Assembly: GCF_037482405.1 (NCBI RefSeq)
Contig: NZ_JBBHZZ010000002.1
Coordinates: 558,001 to 622,000, forward strand
DNA: 64,000 bases
Direction of reading: 5' to 3'
DNA from: Pseudokineococcus marinus
Lineage (GTDB): Bacteria; Actinomycetota; Actinomycetes; Actinomycetales; Quadrisphaeraceae
Part shown: in pieces, positions 37,433 through 45,782 of the stretch
Layout: the number at the start of each line of letters is the position of its first letter
Numbering within the stretch: position 1 is the stretch's first letter
Position numbers and translations under genes: made by a program
Notes under the pieces: model-generated
The model's database searches: none
Told to the model about the DNA's origin: nothing
Seen by the model: only the letters and a program-made list of their open reading frames with translations

Positions 37433-38442
37433 GCGGCGGACCCCGGTGCGGGCGCCGACCCGCCGACGACGTCGCGCACGCCCGCGAACAGGTCGTCCTC
37501 CGGCGTGGCCGTGCCGACGGCGCTGCGGGCGAGCTCGAACTCCTCGGTGGGCCACAGCTCCGCCTGCTGCTGGCGGGGCACGCGGAAGAAGAAGCCGCCC
37601 GGGTCGATCTGCGTGGCGTGGGCCAGCAGGGCGCGGTCGCGCGCCTCGAAGTGCTCGGCGCAGCGGATGCGGGCGTCGACGCGCCGCTCGGGGCGGTCGG
37701 AGCGCTGCTCGAGCCACTCGGCGAAGGGCGACTCCCCGCCGGACTCGACGATCGCCCGGTGGAAGACCTCGATGCGCTCCCGGCTGAAGCCGCCGTTGTA
37801 GTAGAGCTTGAGCGGCTGCCACGGCTCGCCGCCGGGGAAGCGCTCGAGGTCGGCGGCGCCCTCGAAGGCGGCGACGGACACCTTGTGGCACATGACGTGG
37901 TCGGGGTGCGGGTAGCCGCCGTTCTCGTCGTACGTCGTCATGACGTGCGGGCGGAACTCGCGGACGACGCGCACGAGGGCGGCGGCGGCCGTCTCGACGT
38001 CCTCCAGGCCGAAGCACCCCGGGGGCAGCGGCGGCAGCGGGTCGCCCTCGGGCAGGCCGGAGTCGACGAAGCCGAGCCAGCGGTGGTGCACGCCGAGGGC
38101 CTGCGCCGCGGCCGCCATCTCGTGGCGGCGCACCTCGGCCATGTCGCGCAGCACGTGCGGGTCGCCGGCGAGGTTGGGGTTGAGGATGTCGCCGCGCTCG
38201 CCACCGGTGCAGCTGACGACCATCACCTCGACGCCCTCGGCCACGTACTTCGCCGAGGTGGCCGCGCCCTTGCTCGACTCGTCGTCGGGGTGGGCGTGCA
38301 CGGCCATGAGGCGCAGGGGCCCGCCGTCCGCCCGCAGGGCCGCCGTCGCGGCGTCCCCCAGCTCCACGTCGGCGGGTCGCGGCGCCTGCCGCACGTGCGC
38401 CCCGGGCCCGCCCTCGCGGGTGGCCACGCCGTTCTCTGACAC
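37429..38442 (-). CDS. mca: Mycothiol S-conjugate amidase
   Basis: A 337-residue zinc deacetylase of the PIG-L family. The metal motif AVHAHPDDESSKGA (HPDDE at residues 51-55) and GGYPHPDHVMCHKVS (about 165) supply the zinc ligands. CTGGERGDILNP and RWLGFVDSGLPEGDPLPPLPPGCF are Mca/MshB words, and the C-terminal half (SRERIEVFHRAI) favours Mca. The enzyme cleaves mycothiol conjugates of electrophiles, so that mercapturic acids can be exported. The GTG at 38442 has GAGGAGGAG seven bases upstream. It is first in the operon with the membrane protein, murT and gatD, and divergent from the DUF4307 gene. Confidence 0.93.
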   Translation of the reverse strand: MSENGVATREGGPGAHVRQAPRPADVELGDAATAALRADGGPLRLMAVHAHPDDESSKGAATSAKYVAEGVEVMVVSCTGGERGDILNPNLAGDPHVLRDMAEVRRHEMAAAAQALGVHHRWLGFVDSGLPEGDPLPPLPPGCFGLEDVETAAAALVRVVREFRPHVMTTYDENGGYPHPDHVMCHKVSVAAFEGAADLERFPGGEPWQPLKLYYNGGFSRERIEVFHRAIVESGGESPFAEWLEQRSDRPERRVDARIRCAEHFEARDRALLAHATQIDPGGFFFRVPRQQQAELWPTEEFELARSAVGTATPEDDLFAGVRDVVGGSAPAPGSAA

Positions 38443-38601
38443 CTGAGCTCCTCCTCGTCGCGGCCGTCGGCGACACTGGGTGTGCGCCGCGGGGTGGACG
38501 AGGAGCCATTCTGGACGACGCGGGCGGTGCTGCGGTGCAGCCCCCCGCCGAGCCGGGGCGGAGCGACGCGTGACGGGACGACGACGGAGGCGAGGACGGC
38601 G

Positions 38602-39042
38602 GTGGCGGGCACGGCGGGGAGCGGTGGCGCGGGCTCGCGCACGGCGCGCCTGGACGAGCGCTACGGGCGGCGCGCGCCCTCGCGCGGACGTCGCCGCGCG
38701 CGCGTCGCCGTCGCGGCGGTCGGCGGCGCCGCCGTCCTCGGGTGGGCGGCCTGGGCCGGCCCCGCGCTGCTGCTGGGCGAGGGCGTCTCGACGCAGGTCG
38801 TCGGCTTCTCCGCCCCCACGGCGACGGCGGTGGAGCTCGACTTCCAGGTGACCATGGACCCGGGCAGCAGGGCGCGGTGCGACCTGCGCGCGCTGGCCGA
38901 GGACTTCACGACGGTCGGCTGGCAGACCGTCGACGTCGGCCCGTCCGACGGCGACGTCGTCCGGCGGTCGGTCGAGATCCGCACCCAGCAGCCCGCCGTC
39001 AGCGCCGAGGTCATGGGCTGCGAGCTCCTCGCCGACGGCTGA
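38602..39042 (+). CDS. DUF4307 domain membrane protein
   Basis: A 146-residue protein with a basic N-terminus (LDERYGRRAPSRGRRRARV) and one transmembrane helix (about residues 35-55). A DUF4307 extracytoplasmic domain follows, with VVGFSAPTATAVELDFQVT, a conserved cysteine (ARCDLRALAEDFTTVGWQTVDV) and a second (VMGCELL). The function is unknown. Its position between mca and greA is conserved in actinobacteria (Rv1081c). The GTG at 38602 was chosen because GGAGG lies upstream and it gives the family-length product; the frame is open 40 codons further. The two cysteines may pair outside the membrane. Confidence 0.85.
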   Translation: MAGTAGSGGAGSRTARLDERYGRRAPSRGRRRARVAVAAVGGAAVLGWAAWAGPALLLGEGVSTQVVGFSAPTATAVELDFQVTMDPGSRARCDLRALAEDFTTVGWQTVDVGPSDGDVVRRSVEIRTQQPAVSAEVMGCELLADG

Positions 39043-39356
39043 GCCCCGGTCACCGCACGACCCCGCGCCCCCATCGGCTAGCATCGCCCGTTCGCGGTGC
39101 TGCGGAGCGCGCCCGCGACGGCCGCTCCCGGCACCGGTCCGGCACCGGGGCCGGGCCGAGCAGCCGCCCCGGGGACCGCACCGCAGGGACGCCGGCGCCG
39201 AGGGGCCGCCGGCCCCGAGGGGACGGGGCCGCCGGACCGCACCAGCAGCACCGCACCACGAGCACGACCACGTCGAGACCAGGGCGTCGCGCACCGCGCA
39301 CCGCCCTCCCGCACCCCGCCCGCGCACCGCGGGCGGCGCACCGAAGGAGGTCCTCC
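39043..39356. other. 314-bp leader and promoter region of greA
   Basis: A TAGCAT hexamer near 39078 could be a -10 box, giving a leader of about 270 bases. The leader is rich in GC inverted words (CCGGCACCGG, GGGGCCGCCGGCCCC) and ends in an AGGAGG site embedded in the palindrome GGAGGTCCTCC, which could mask it. No known riboswitch was recognised. Confidence 0.5.
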
Positions 39357-39881
39357 GTGACCGACATGACGCAGACGCCCGCGCCCGCGCCGGCCGACGG
39401 CCAGCGCGAGCCCGCGTGGCTCACGCAGGAGGCCTACGACCGCCTCAAGGCCGAGCTGGACCACCTCACCGGGCCCGCCCGCCAGGAGATCGCCCAGCGC
39501 ATCGAGGCCGCCCGCGAGGAGGGTGACCTCAAGGAGAACGGCGGGTACCACGCCGCCAAGGAGGAGCAGGGCAAGCAGGAGGGCCGCATCCGCCAGCTCA
39601 CCGCCCTCCTCCGCGACGCCCGCGTGGGCGAGGCGCCGCAGGACTCCGGGCGCGTCCAGCCCGGCATGGTCGTCGTCGCCGAGGTGGCGGGACGCGAGAT
39701 GCGCTTCCTCTTCGGCTCCCGCGAGGTCGCCGAAGGCGCCGACATGGACGTCTACAGCCCCACCTCCCCGCTCGGCGAGGCCATCTCCGGCCTGTCCGCC
39801 GGCGACGAGACGACGTACACGGCCCCCAACGGGCGCTCGATCCCCGTGAAGGTCGTCTCCGCAAGGCCCTTCTCCGGCTGA
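39357..39881 (+). CDS. greA: Transcription elongation factor GreA
   Basis: A 174-residue protein. The N-terminal coiled coil has WLTQEAYDRLKAELDHL, the RQEIAQRIEAAREEGDLKENGGYHAAKEEQG signature and acidic tip residues (EEGDLKENGGY, about 55-65). A C-terminal FKBP-like domain follows (SPTSPLGEAISGLSAGDETTYTAPNGRSIPVKVV). It stimulates transcript cleavage by stalled RNA polymerase. The GTG at 39357 has a near-perfect AAGGAGG six bases upstream. An ATG nine bases further in is an alternative. The N-terminus carries a short Pro/Ala extension. Synteny mca-DUF4307-greA is conserved. A 24-pair hairpin follows. Confidence 0.95.
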   Translation: MTDMTQTPAPAPADGQREPAWLTQEAYDRLKAELDHLTGPARQEIAQRIEAAREEGDLKENGGYHAAKEEQGKQEGRIRQLTALLRDARVGEAPQDSGRVQPGMVVVAEVAGREMRFLFGSREVAEGADMDVYSPTSPLGEAISGLSAGDETTYTAPNGRSIPVKVVSARPFSG

Positions 39882-39915
39882 CGCCCCGCGCCGCGCCTCC
39901 GCGCGGCAGAGCCCG

Positions 39916-39965
39916 CGCACGCCGACGGCCCGGCACCCCGAGGGGTGCCGGGCCGTCGGCGTGCG
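39916..39965. terminator. 24-bp perfect hairpin between greA and the ABC permease
   Basis: 39916-39939 is the exact reverse complement of 39942-39965, with only GA between. It lies between convergent stops (39881 and 39976) and presumably serves both genes. Confidence 0.9.
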
Positions 39966-39975
39966 GGGGCGGGCG

Positions 39976-40875
39976 TCAGCGCGCGGCGGCCCGCTGGTAC
40001 TGCCGCACGGTGAGGGGCACGAAGACCGCCAGCAGCACGAGGCCCCACAGGAGCGTGTAGAGCACGGGGTTCTGCAGGGCCCAGGCCGTCGGCTCGGGGG
40101 TGCCCGCGGGGAGGTTGCCGAACAGCTCGCGCACCGCCTGCGTCACCGCGGAGACGGGGTTCCACTCGGCGAAGGCCCGCAGCGCGCTGGGGAAGCTCTC
40201 CAGCGGCACGAACGTGTTGGCGATGAAGGTCAGCGGGAAGATGACGATGAAGGTCACGTTGTTGAAGACCTCCGGCGTCCGCACGAGCAGGCCGAGGAAG
40301 GCCATGATCCAGCTCACGCAGTAGGCGAAGAAGAGCAGCAGGACGTAGCCGAGCAGCGCCTCCCCCACCGAGGTCGAGATGCGCCACCCGACGACCAGGC
40401 CGGTGATCGTCATGATCACCACGGTGAGCAGGTTGTTGACGACGTCGGCCGTCGTACGGCCCACGAGCACGGCGGACGACGCCATGGGCAGCGACCGGAA
40501 GCGGTCGATGATCCCGGACTTGAGGTCCTGGGCCATGCTCGAGCCGGTGATGGTGGCCCCGAAGATGACGGTCTGGGCGAAGATCCCGGCGATGAGGTAC
40601 TCGCGGTAGGCCGCCGGGTCGGGCTGCGAGCCCCCTGCGCCGGGCAGGGCGATGGCGCCGCCGAAGACGTAGGCGAAGAGCAGCACGAACATGATCGGCG
40701 AGACGATCGACCCGACGAGCAGGTCGGGCACCCGCTTGATGCGGATGAGGTTGCGCCGGGCGACCGTCCACCCGTCGCCGAGCGCCTGGCCGAGGCCGCC
40801 CGCGGGCGGCGGTCCGAGGCGGCGCCCGGTGCCCGCGGCACCGCTCGTGGGCTGCCCGGTGGTCGTGGTGCTCAT
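39976..40875 (-). CDS. ABC-2 type permease (DrrB-like exporter subunit)
   Basis: A 299-residue membrane protein with six helices of the ABC-2 family. VPDLLVGSIVSPIMFVLLFAYVFGG opens the first helix. The GSSMAQDLKSGIIDRFRSLPM motif (about residue 125) is characteristic of daunorubicin/polyketide exporters. PEVFNNVTFIVIFPLTFIANTFVPLESFP precedes the last helices. It would form the channel for the ATPase encoded just upstream, probably exporting a lipid or drug. Its ATG overlaps the ATPase stop (ATGA). No biosynthetic cluster lies nearby, so the substrate is unknown. Confidence 0.9.
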   Translation of the reverse strand: MSTTTTGQPTSGAAGTGRRLGPPPAGGLGQALGDGWTVARRNLIRIKRVPDLLVGSIVSPIMFVLLFAYVFGGAIALPGAGGSQPDPAAYREYLIAGIFAQTVIFGATITGSSMAQDLKSGIIDRFRSLPMASSAVLVGRTTADVVNNLLTVVIMTITGLVVGWRISTSVGEALLGYVLLLFFAYCVSWIMAFLGLLVRTPEVFNNVTFIVIFPLTFIANTFVPLESFPSALRAFAEWNPVSAVTQAVRELFGNLPAGTPEPTAWALQNPVLYTLLWGLVLLAVFVPLTVRQYQRAAAR

Positions 40876-41975
40876 CGCGCGTGCTCCCCTCGTCGGCGGC
40901 CGCCTCGTCGGCGCCCGCCGCCCTCCTCCGGCGCCTGCTCCCCCGCGTCGTCGGCGTCCTCCGCGGCCCGGCCCGTCAGCGTGAGGAACACGTCGTCGAG
41001 GGTGGGCCGGCGCACGCCGGCGTCGAGCACCTCGGCGCCGCTCTCGCGCAGGTCCCCCAGCACGGCGACGAGCGTGGCGGTGCCGCCGCTCGCGGGCGCG
41101 GACAGCGAGCGCGTCTGCTCGTCGACGGAGACCTCGGCGGCCCCCGCGCGCTCGAGGGCGGCCCGGGCCGCACCGACGTCGTCGGCGCTCGCCAGCGTGA
41201 TCTCGACGCGCTCACCGCCGACCTGCGCCTTGAGCTCGTCGGCCGTGCCCTCGGCGATGACGCGGCCGTGGTCGATGACGGCGATCGAGTCGGCGAGCCG
41301 GTCGGCCTCCTCGAGGTACTGCGTCGTCAGCAGGAGCGTCGTCCCGCCGGACACGAGCTCGGAGATGACCTCCCACATGCCGAGCCGGCTGCGCGGGTCG
41401 AGGCCCGTGGTCGGCTCGTCGAGGAAGAGCACCTCCGGCTCGGCGACGAGCGCGCCCGCCAGGTCGAGCCGGCGGCGCATGCCGCCCGAGTAGGTCTTCA
41501 CCGGCCGCGATCCCGCGTCGGTGAGGTCGAAGCGCTCGAGCAGCTCGCGGGCCCGGGCCCGGCTGGGCCCGCGCCCGAGGTGGTACAGGTCGCCCACCAT
41601 CTGCAGGTTCTCGGTGCCGGTGAGCTGCTCGTCGACGGCGGCGTACTGGCCGGAGACGCCGATGCGCCGCCGCACGCCGGCCGGGTCGGCGAGGACGTCG
41701 ACGCCCGCGACGCTCGCCCGGCCCTCGTCGGGGCGCAGCAGCGTCGTGAGCACGCGCACGGCCGTCGTCTTGCCCGCGCCGTTGGGCCCGAGCACGCCGA
41801 GGACGCTCCCGCGCGGCACGGAGAGGCTGAGCCCGTCGAGGGCCGTGACGCCGCCGTACCGCTTGACGAGGCCCTCGGCGACGACGGGGTGGTCCTGCGT
41901 GCTGCTGCGGGTGCCGCCCGTCGCCCCGGTGCGCGAGCGCGCCGCGGGCTCGGGCGTGGTCGCCGATGTGGTCAT
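40872..41975 (-). CDS. DrrA-type daunorubicin-resistance family ABC ATPase
   Basis: A 367-residue ATPase. It has VVAEGLVKRYGGVTALDGLSL, Walker A GPNGAGKTT (about residue 64), signature TYSGGMRRRLDLAGAL, and Walker B EVLFLDEPTTGLDPRSR. The DrrA-family C-terminal region holds the GVRRPTLDDVFLTLTGR motif (about 325). It powers efflux with the adjacent permease. The ATG at 41975 has no ribosome binding site. A TACGGT hexamer ends six bases before it, consistent with a leaderless transcript. The N-terminus has a Thr/Ala-rich tail of about 30 residues. Confidence 0.92.
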   Translation of the reverse strand: MTTSATTPEPAARSRTGATGGTRSSTQDHPVVAEGLVKRYGGVTALDGLSLSVPRGSVLGVLGPNGAGKTTAVRVLTTLLRPDEGRASVAGVDVLADPAGVRRRIGVSGQYAAVDEQLTGTENLQMVGDLYHLGRGPSRARARELLERFDLTDAGSRPVKTYSGGMRRRLDLAGALVAEPEVLFLDEPTTGLDPRSRLGMWEVISELVSGGTTLLLTTQYLEEADRLADSIAVIDHGRVIAEGTADELKAQVGGERVEITLASADDVGAARAALERAGAAEVSVDEQTRSLSAPASGGTATLVAVLGDLRESGAEVLDAGVRRPTLDDVFLTLTGRAAEDADDAGEQAPEEGGGRRRGGRRRGEHAR

Positions 41976-41981
41976 GGGCGG

Positions 41982-41987
41982 ACCGTA
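41982..41987 (-). promoter_or_regulatory. Candidate -10 box for the leaderless DrrA-type gene
   Basis: TACGGT on the minus strand, six bases before the ATG at 41975. Confidence 0.5.
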
Positions 41988-42152
41988 GCCAGGGGGTCCG
42001 ACACCCGCTGCGGCCGGGGACCGGCCCGGCCGCCCCGCGCCGTCCCCGCCAGGTCGTCCTCGTGCACGTCCGCCTCCTCCCGTGCGGCGGCCGCTCGACC
42101 GCTGCACGTCCTCCGACCGCGCGCAGCCGCAGGACTCATCGGTCGCCGCCCT

Positions 42153-42215
42153 GCGACGGGACGGCGCGGTGGCGGTCAGGCGACGGGACGGCGCGGTGGC
42201 GGTCAGGCGACGGGG
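42153..42215. repeat. 27-bp tandem repeat over the ilvA stop codon
   Basis: Two exact 27-base copies (42153-42179 and 42180-42206) and nine bases of a third, beginning GCGACGGGACGGCG. The ilvA stop (TGA, 42203-42205) lies in the second copy and a duplicate stop lies in the first. Confidence 0.9.
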
Positions 42216-43465
42216 CGCACCCCGGAGGCGGCGAGCGCGGCCAGCACCGCGGTCGCGTGGTCGTGCCCCTTGGTCTCCAGCTGCAGGCCGATCTCGACCT
42301 CGTCGACGGCGAGCGCCGCCGTCGTGCGGGTGTGGAAGACCTCGAGGACGTTGGCGTCCGCCTCGGCGAGGACCGCGAGCACGCCGGACAGCGCGCCGGG
42401 GCGGTCCGGCACGCGCACCCGGCACCCGAGGTAGCGCCCCGCGGCCGCCATGCCGTGGCGGATGACGCGCATGAGCAGCAGCGGGTCGACGTTGCCGCCC
42501 GAGAGCACGACGGCGACGGGCGGCTCGAAGGCCTCCGGCGCCTCGAGGAGCGCGGCCGCCGCCGCGGCGCCGGCGGGCTCGACGACGAGCTTGCTGCGCT
42601 CGAGGAGCATCAGCAGGGCCCGCGAGAGCGACTCCTCGGCGACCGTGACGACGTCGTCGACGAGCTCGCGCACGAGCCCGAAGGGCACGTCGCCGGGCCG
42701 GCCGACGGCGATGCCGTCGGCCATCGTCGCCATCCGGGCGAGCGCCCGCGGCTCTCCGGCGTCGAGCGAGGCGGGCCAGGCCGCCGCCCCCTCCGCCTGC
42801 GCCGCGACGACCCGCACGTGCGGCGCCAGGGCCTTGACCGCCGTCGCGATGCCGGCGACGAGCCCGCCCCCGCCCGTGCAGACGACGACCGTGCGGACGT
42901 CGGGCGCCTGCTCGAGCAGCTCGAGGCCCACCGTCCCCTGCCCGGCGACGATGTCGGCGTGGTCGAAGGGGTGGATGAGCACCGCCCCGGTCTCCCGCTC
43001 GTGCGCCAGGGCGTGCACGAGGGCCTCGTCGACCGTCGTGCCCGCCTGGTGCACCTCGGCGCCGTACCGGCGGGTGGCCTCGACCTTCGGGATGGGCGCG
43101 CCGACGGGCATCCAGATCGTCGAGCGGATGCCGAGCAGCCGGGCCGCCAGCGCGACGCCCTGGGCGTGGTTGCCGGCGCTCGCGGCGACGACCCCGCGCT
43201 CCCGCTCGGCCTGCGACAGGCGCGACATGCGCGTGTAGGCGCCGCGGATCTTGAACGAGCCCGCGTGCTGGAGGTTCTCGCACTTGAGGAGCACCGGGCC
43301 CCCGAGCAGCTCGGACAGCGCGGCGCTCGGCTCGAGCGGCGTGCGCCGGACGACGCCGTCGAGCAGCGCGTCCGCGGCCCGGACGTCCTCGAGCGTGACG
43401 GCGGGCAGCTGCTCGGCCCGACCGCCCGCGCCCGTGCTCGTCCCGGGGCTCGTCCGGGGGCTCAC
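42203..43465 (-). CDS. ilvA: Threonine ammonia-lyase with C-terminal ACT-like domain
   Basis: A 420-residue PLP enzyme converting threonine to 2-oxobutanoate, which feeds isoleucine synthesis. The PLP lysine is in HAGSFKIRGAY (Lys72). The ASAGNHAQGVALAA loop, the TGGGGLVAG phosphate-binding turn and VLSGGNVDPLL are present. The C-terminal part (RVRVPDRPGALSGVLAVLAEADANVLEVFHTR) is a single ACT-like fold for feedback control. The GTG at 43465 overlaps the metB stop (GTGA), so threonine deamination and cystathionine metabolism are co-translated. Both generate or use 2-oxobutanoate. The stop lies inside a 27-base tandem duplication. Confidence 0.94.
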   Translation of the reverse strand: MSPRTSPGTSTGAGGRAEQLPAVTLEDVRAADALLDGVVRRTPLEPSAALSELLGGPVLLKCENLQHAGSFKIRGAYTRMSRLSQAERERGVVAASAGNHAQGVALAARLLGIRSTIWMPVGAPIPKVEATRRYGAEVHQAGTTVDEALVHALAHERETGAVLIHPFDHADIVAGQGTVGLELLEQAPDVRTVVVCTGGGGLVAGIATAVKALAPHVRVVAAQAEGAAAWPASLDAGEPRALARMATMADGIAVGRPGDVPFGLVRELVDDVVTVAEESLSRALLMLLERSKLVVEPAGAAAAAALLEAPEAFEPPVAVVLSGGNVDPLLLMRVIRHGMAAAGRYLGCRVRVPDRPGALSGVLAVLAEADANVLEVFHTRTTAALAVDEVEIGLQLETKGHDHATAVLAALAASGVRPVA

Positions 43466-44727
43466 CGCGGCGCCGGGGCGGCGCCCTCGAGCGCCCGGTC
43501 GAGGTCGGCGAGCAGGTCCTCCACGTCCTCGAGGCCCACCGACAGGCGCACGAGGTCGGCGGGCACCTCGAGGGGGGAGCCCGCGGCGCTGGCGTGCGTC
43601 ATCCGGGCGGGGTGCTCGACGAGGGACTCGACGCCGCCCAGGGACTCGGCGAGGGTGAAGACGCGCGTGCGCCCGCACATCGCGACCGCGGCCGCCTCGT
43701 CGGCGAGCCGCACGGACACCATGCCGCCGAACCGCCGCATCTGGCGGGCGGCGACCGCGTGGCCCGGGTGGTCGGCCAGCCCGGGGTAGAGGACCTCGCG
43801 GACGGCGGGGTGCTCACGCAGGTGGGCAGCGACGCGCTCGGCGCTGTCGCAGTGGCGCTCCATGCGCACGGCGAGGGTCTTGAGGCCGCGCAGCACGAGC
43901 CACGCGTCGAAGGGGCCGGCGACGGCGCCCATGGCGTTCTGGTGGAACGCGAGCAGCTCGGCCAGCGGCTCCCCGCCGCGCGCCGTCGCGTCCCCGACGA
44001 CGAGCGCGCCGCCCACGACGTCGGAGTGCCCGCCGCAGTACTTCGTCGTCGAGTGGACGACGACGTCGGCGCCGAGCGACAGCGGCTGCTGCAGGTACGG
44101 CGTCGCGAAGGTGCTGTCGACGGCGAGCAGGGCCCCGCGCTCGTGCGCCGTGCGGGCCAGCGCGGCGACGTCGGCCACGCCGAGGAGCGGGTTGGTCGGC
44201 GTCTCGCACCACACGAGGCGCGTGCGGTCGGTCATGGCCGCGGCGACGGCGGCCGGGTCGGACAGGTCGGCCGCGGTGTGCTCGACGCCCCAGCGGGCCG
44301 CGACCTTCGAGAAGAGGCGGAAGGTGCCCCCGTAGGCGTCGTCGGGGATGACGACGTGGTCGCCGGGCTCGAGCACGGCCCGCAGGAGCGCGTCCTCGGC
44401 GGCCAGGCCCGAGGCGAAGGCGAAGCCCGCCGTGCCGCCCTCGAGCGCCGCCAGGCACTCCTGCAGCGCGTCGCGGGTCGGGTTGGCCGACCGCGAGTAC
44501 TCGTAGCCGGCGCGCAGGCCGCCGACGCCGTCCTGGGCGTACGTCGTCGCCACGTGGACGGCGGGGACGACGGCGCCCGTCTGCGGGTCGGGCTCGGACC
44601 CGGCGTGGATGGCGCGGGTGGCGAAGCCGGACGCCGACCAGTCCTGCGGGCCGGCCGCCGGCGGGGCGTGGCCCGGCTCCGCGGTCTCGTCGTCCGGCTG
44701 GTGCGCGTCGTCGGGGACCTGGCTCAC
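43462..44727 (-). CDS. metB: Cystathionine gamma-synthase/lyase family PLP enzyme (MetB)
   Basis: A 421-residue Cys/Met metabolism PLP enzyme. It has FATRAIHAGSEPDPQTGAVVP, YEYSRSANPTRDALQECLAALEGG, and the PLP-lysine region VVVHSTTKYCGGHSDVVGGALV (about 220). The C-terminal LAESLGGVESLVEHPARMTHAS motif is also present. It joins O-activated homoserine with cysteine, or cleaves cystathionine; these cannot be separated by sequence. With cbs further on, it would support reverse transsulfuration. The GTG at 44727 has no ribosome binding site. A TAGCGT hexamer seven bases upstream suggests leaderless translation. It corresponds to Rv1079. Confidence 0.93.
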   Translation of the reverse strand: MSQVPDDAHQPDDETAEPGHAPPAAGPQDWSASGFATRAIHAGSEPDPQTGAVVPAVHVATTYAQDGVGGLRAGYEYSRSANPTRDALQECLAALEGGTAGFAFASGLAAEDALLRAVLEPGDHVVIPDDAYGGTFRLFSKVAARWGVEHTAADLSDPAAVAAAMTDRTRLVWCETPTNPLLGVADVAALARTAHERGALLAVDSTFATPYLQQPLSLGADVVVHSTTKYCGGHSDVVGGALVVGDATARGGEPLAELLAFHQNAMGAVAGPFDAWLVLRGLKTLAVRMERHCDSAERVAAHLREHPAVREVLYPGLADHPGHAVAARQMRRFGGMVSVRLADEAAAVAMCGRTRVFTLAESLGGVESLVEHPARMTHASAAGSPLEVPADLVRLSVGLEDVEDLLADLDRALEGAAPAPR

Positions 44728-44734
44728 GACGGGG

Positions 44735-44740
44735 ACGCTA
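44735..44740 (-). promoter_or_regulatory. Candidate -10 box for leaderless metB
   Basis: TAGCGT on the minus strand, seven bases before the GTG at 44727. Confidence 0.5.
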
Positions 44741-45457
44741 CCCGCCGGTGCTCCCGGGCGCGGGCGCCGTCGTCGCGGAAGCTCGCCGTCCGACAGCCGC
44801 ACCGGCCCCCGGCATCGACAGCCGCGGCAGGAGGAGCCCGACGACGGGGCCGATGCCCAGGGCGTAGGCGAGGGTGCCGACGCCGACCGTCCCGCCGAGG
44901 ACCCAGCCGACGGCGACGACCGCCACCTCGAGCGCCCCGCGGACGAGGCCCACCGGGAGCCCGGTGCGCGCCGCGAGCCCGGTCATGAGCCCGTCGCGGG
45001 GGCCGGGGCCGAGGGCGACGCCCACGTAGAGCGCCGTGGCGAGGCCGTTGAGCACGACGCCGACGACGACGAGGAGGACGGCGACGGGCCACGAGCCCGC
45101 CGGCGGCAGCACGGCCAGTCCCACCTCGATGGCGAGGGCCACGAGGAGGACGTTGCCGACCGTGCCCACGCCCGGGCGCACGCGCAGCGGCACCCACAGG
45201 AGGAGGACGACGGCGCCCGCGAGGAGCACGACGAGGCCGAAGGCCCAGCCGGTGCGCAGGGCGACGCCCTGGTGCAGCACGTCCCACGGCGCCCCGCCCC
45301 AGCCGGCCCGCAGGAGCATCGCGAGCGCCAGCCCGAAGAGGAGCTGGCCGACGACGAGGCGCACCAACCGGTGCGGGAGCGACCAGGCGGGGGCCGCGGC
45401 CGGGGTGCCGCGGCGACCGGTCGCGCGTCGGGCCACCCGCCCGGCGTCGGGGCTCAT
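44738..45457 (-). CDS. yczE: YczE-family membrane protein
   Basis: A 239-residue integral membrane protein with about five or six helices. The N-terminal block RLVRLVVGQLLFGLALAMLLRAGWGGAPWDVLHQGVA (about residues 30-66) is the YczE/YitT-like signature. GNVLLVALAIEVGL and GLMTGLAARTGLPVGLVRGALEV follow. The family is described as a permease of unknown substrate. It typically pairs with a divergently encoded MocR regulator (YczR), exactly as here. The ATG at 45457 lies 19 bases after a small membrane gene, suggesting one transcript. The stop overlaps the metB -10 box. Confidence 0.88.
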   Translation of the reverse strand: MSPDAGRVARRATGRRGTPAAAPAWSLPHRLVRLVVGQLLFGLALAMLLRAGWGGAPWDVLHQGVALRTGWAFGLVVLLAGAVVLLLWVPLRVRPGVGTVGNVLLVALAIEVGLAVLPPAGSWPVAVLLVVVGVVLNGLATALYVGVALGPGPRDGLMTGLAARTGLPVGLVRGALEVAVVAVGWVLGGTVGVGTLAYALGIGPVVGLLLPRLSMPGAGAAVGRRASATTAPAPGSTGG

Positions 45458-45476
45458 CGGAGGGCTCGCCGGGGGC

Positions 45477-45653
45477 TCAGCGCGGACCCGGCCCGGCGAA
45501 GGCGCGGTCGCCGCGGGCGCGGTGCTGCCAGTGCAGCCCCTCGCCGGAGGTGTGGGCGGAGCCGTACCCGTCGGCCCGCAGGTCGCGGACGAGGCCGACG
45601 ACGGCGGCGACGAGGAGGACGGCGAGCAGGACGGTGAGGACGACGAGGGCCAT
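45477..45653 (-). CDS. Small single-pass membrane protein
   Basis: A 58-residue protein starting at ATG 45653, with a single transmembrane helix (LVVLTVLLAVLLVAAVVGLV, residues 3-22). A hydrophilic Gly/His/Arg-rich tail follows (RADGYGSAHTSGEG). The function is unknown. It directly precedes yczE with a 19-base gap and may be co-transcribed. High third-position GC and the clear helix support coding. A GGGGAG lies about 15 bases upstream, a little far for a ribosome binding site. Confidence 0.65.
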   Translation of the reverse strand: MALVVLTVLLAVLLVAAVVGLVRDLRADGYGSAHTSGEGLHWQHRARGDRAFAGPGPR

Positions 45654-45688
45654 GCGTCCATGGTGCTCCCCGAGTGGCTGGCGCAGGG

Positions 45689-45714
45689 CAGGCCAATCCG
45701 GCGAGGGTGGCCTG
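45689..45714. promoter_or_regulatory. Candidate YczR operator (distal, yczE side)
   Basis: CAGGCCA (45689-45695) and TGGCCTG (45708-45714) form an inverted pair 12 bases apart. The half-sites are the same as in the palindrome next to yczR. Confidence 0.4.
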
Positions 45715-45782
45715 GTCCCGAGGCGACGCGGCACCCGCGCGGGCCCTCCCGAGGAGCGCATCGCCCCCCTCCCACGACGAAG

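Noticed and set aside
39976..41975. Part of an antibiotic biosynthesis cluster (DrrAB-type genes)
   Set aside because: No biosynthetic genes are nearby; neighbours are housekeeping and amino acid metabolism genes.
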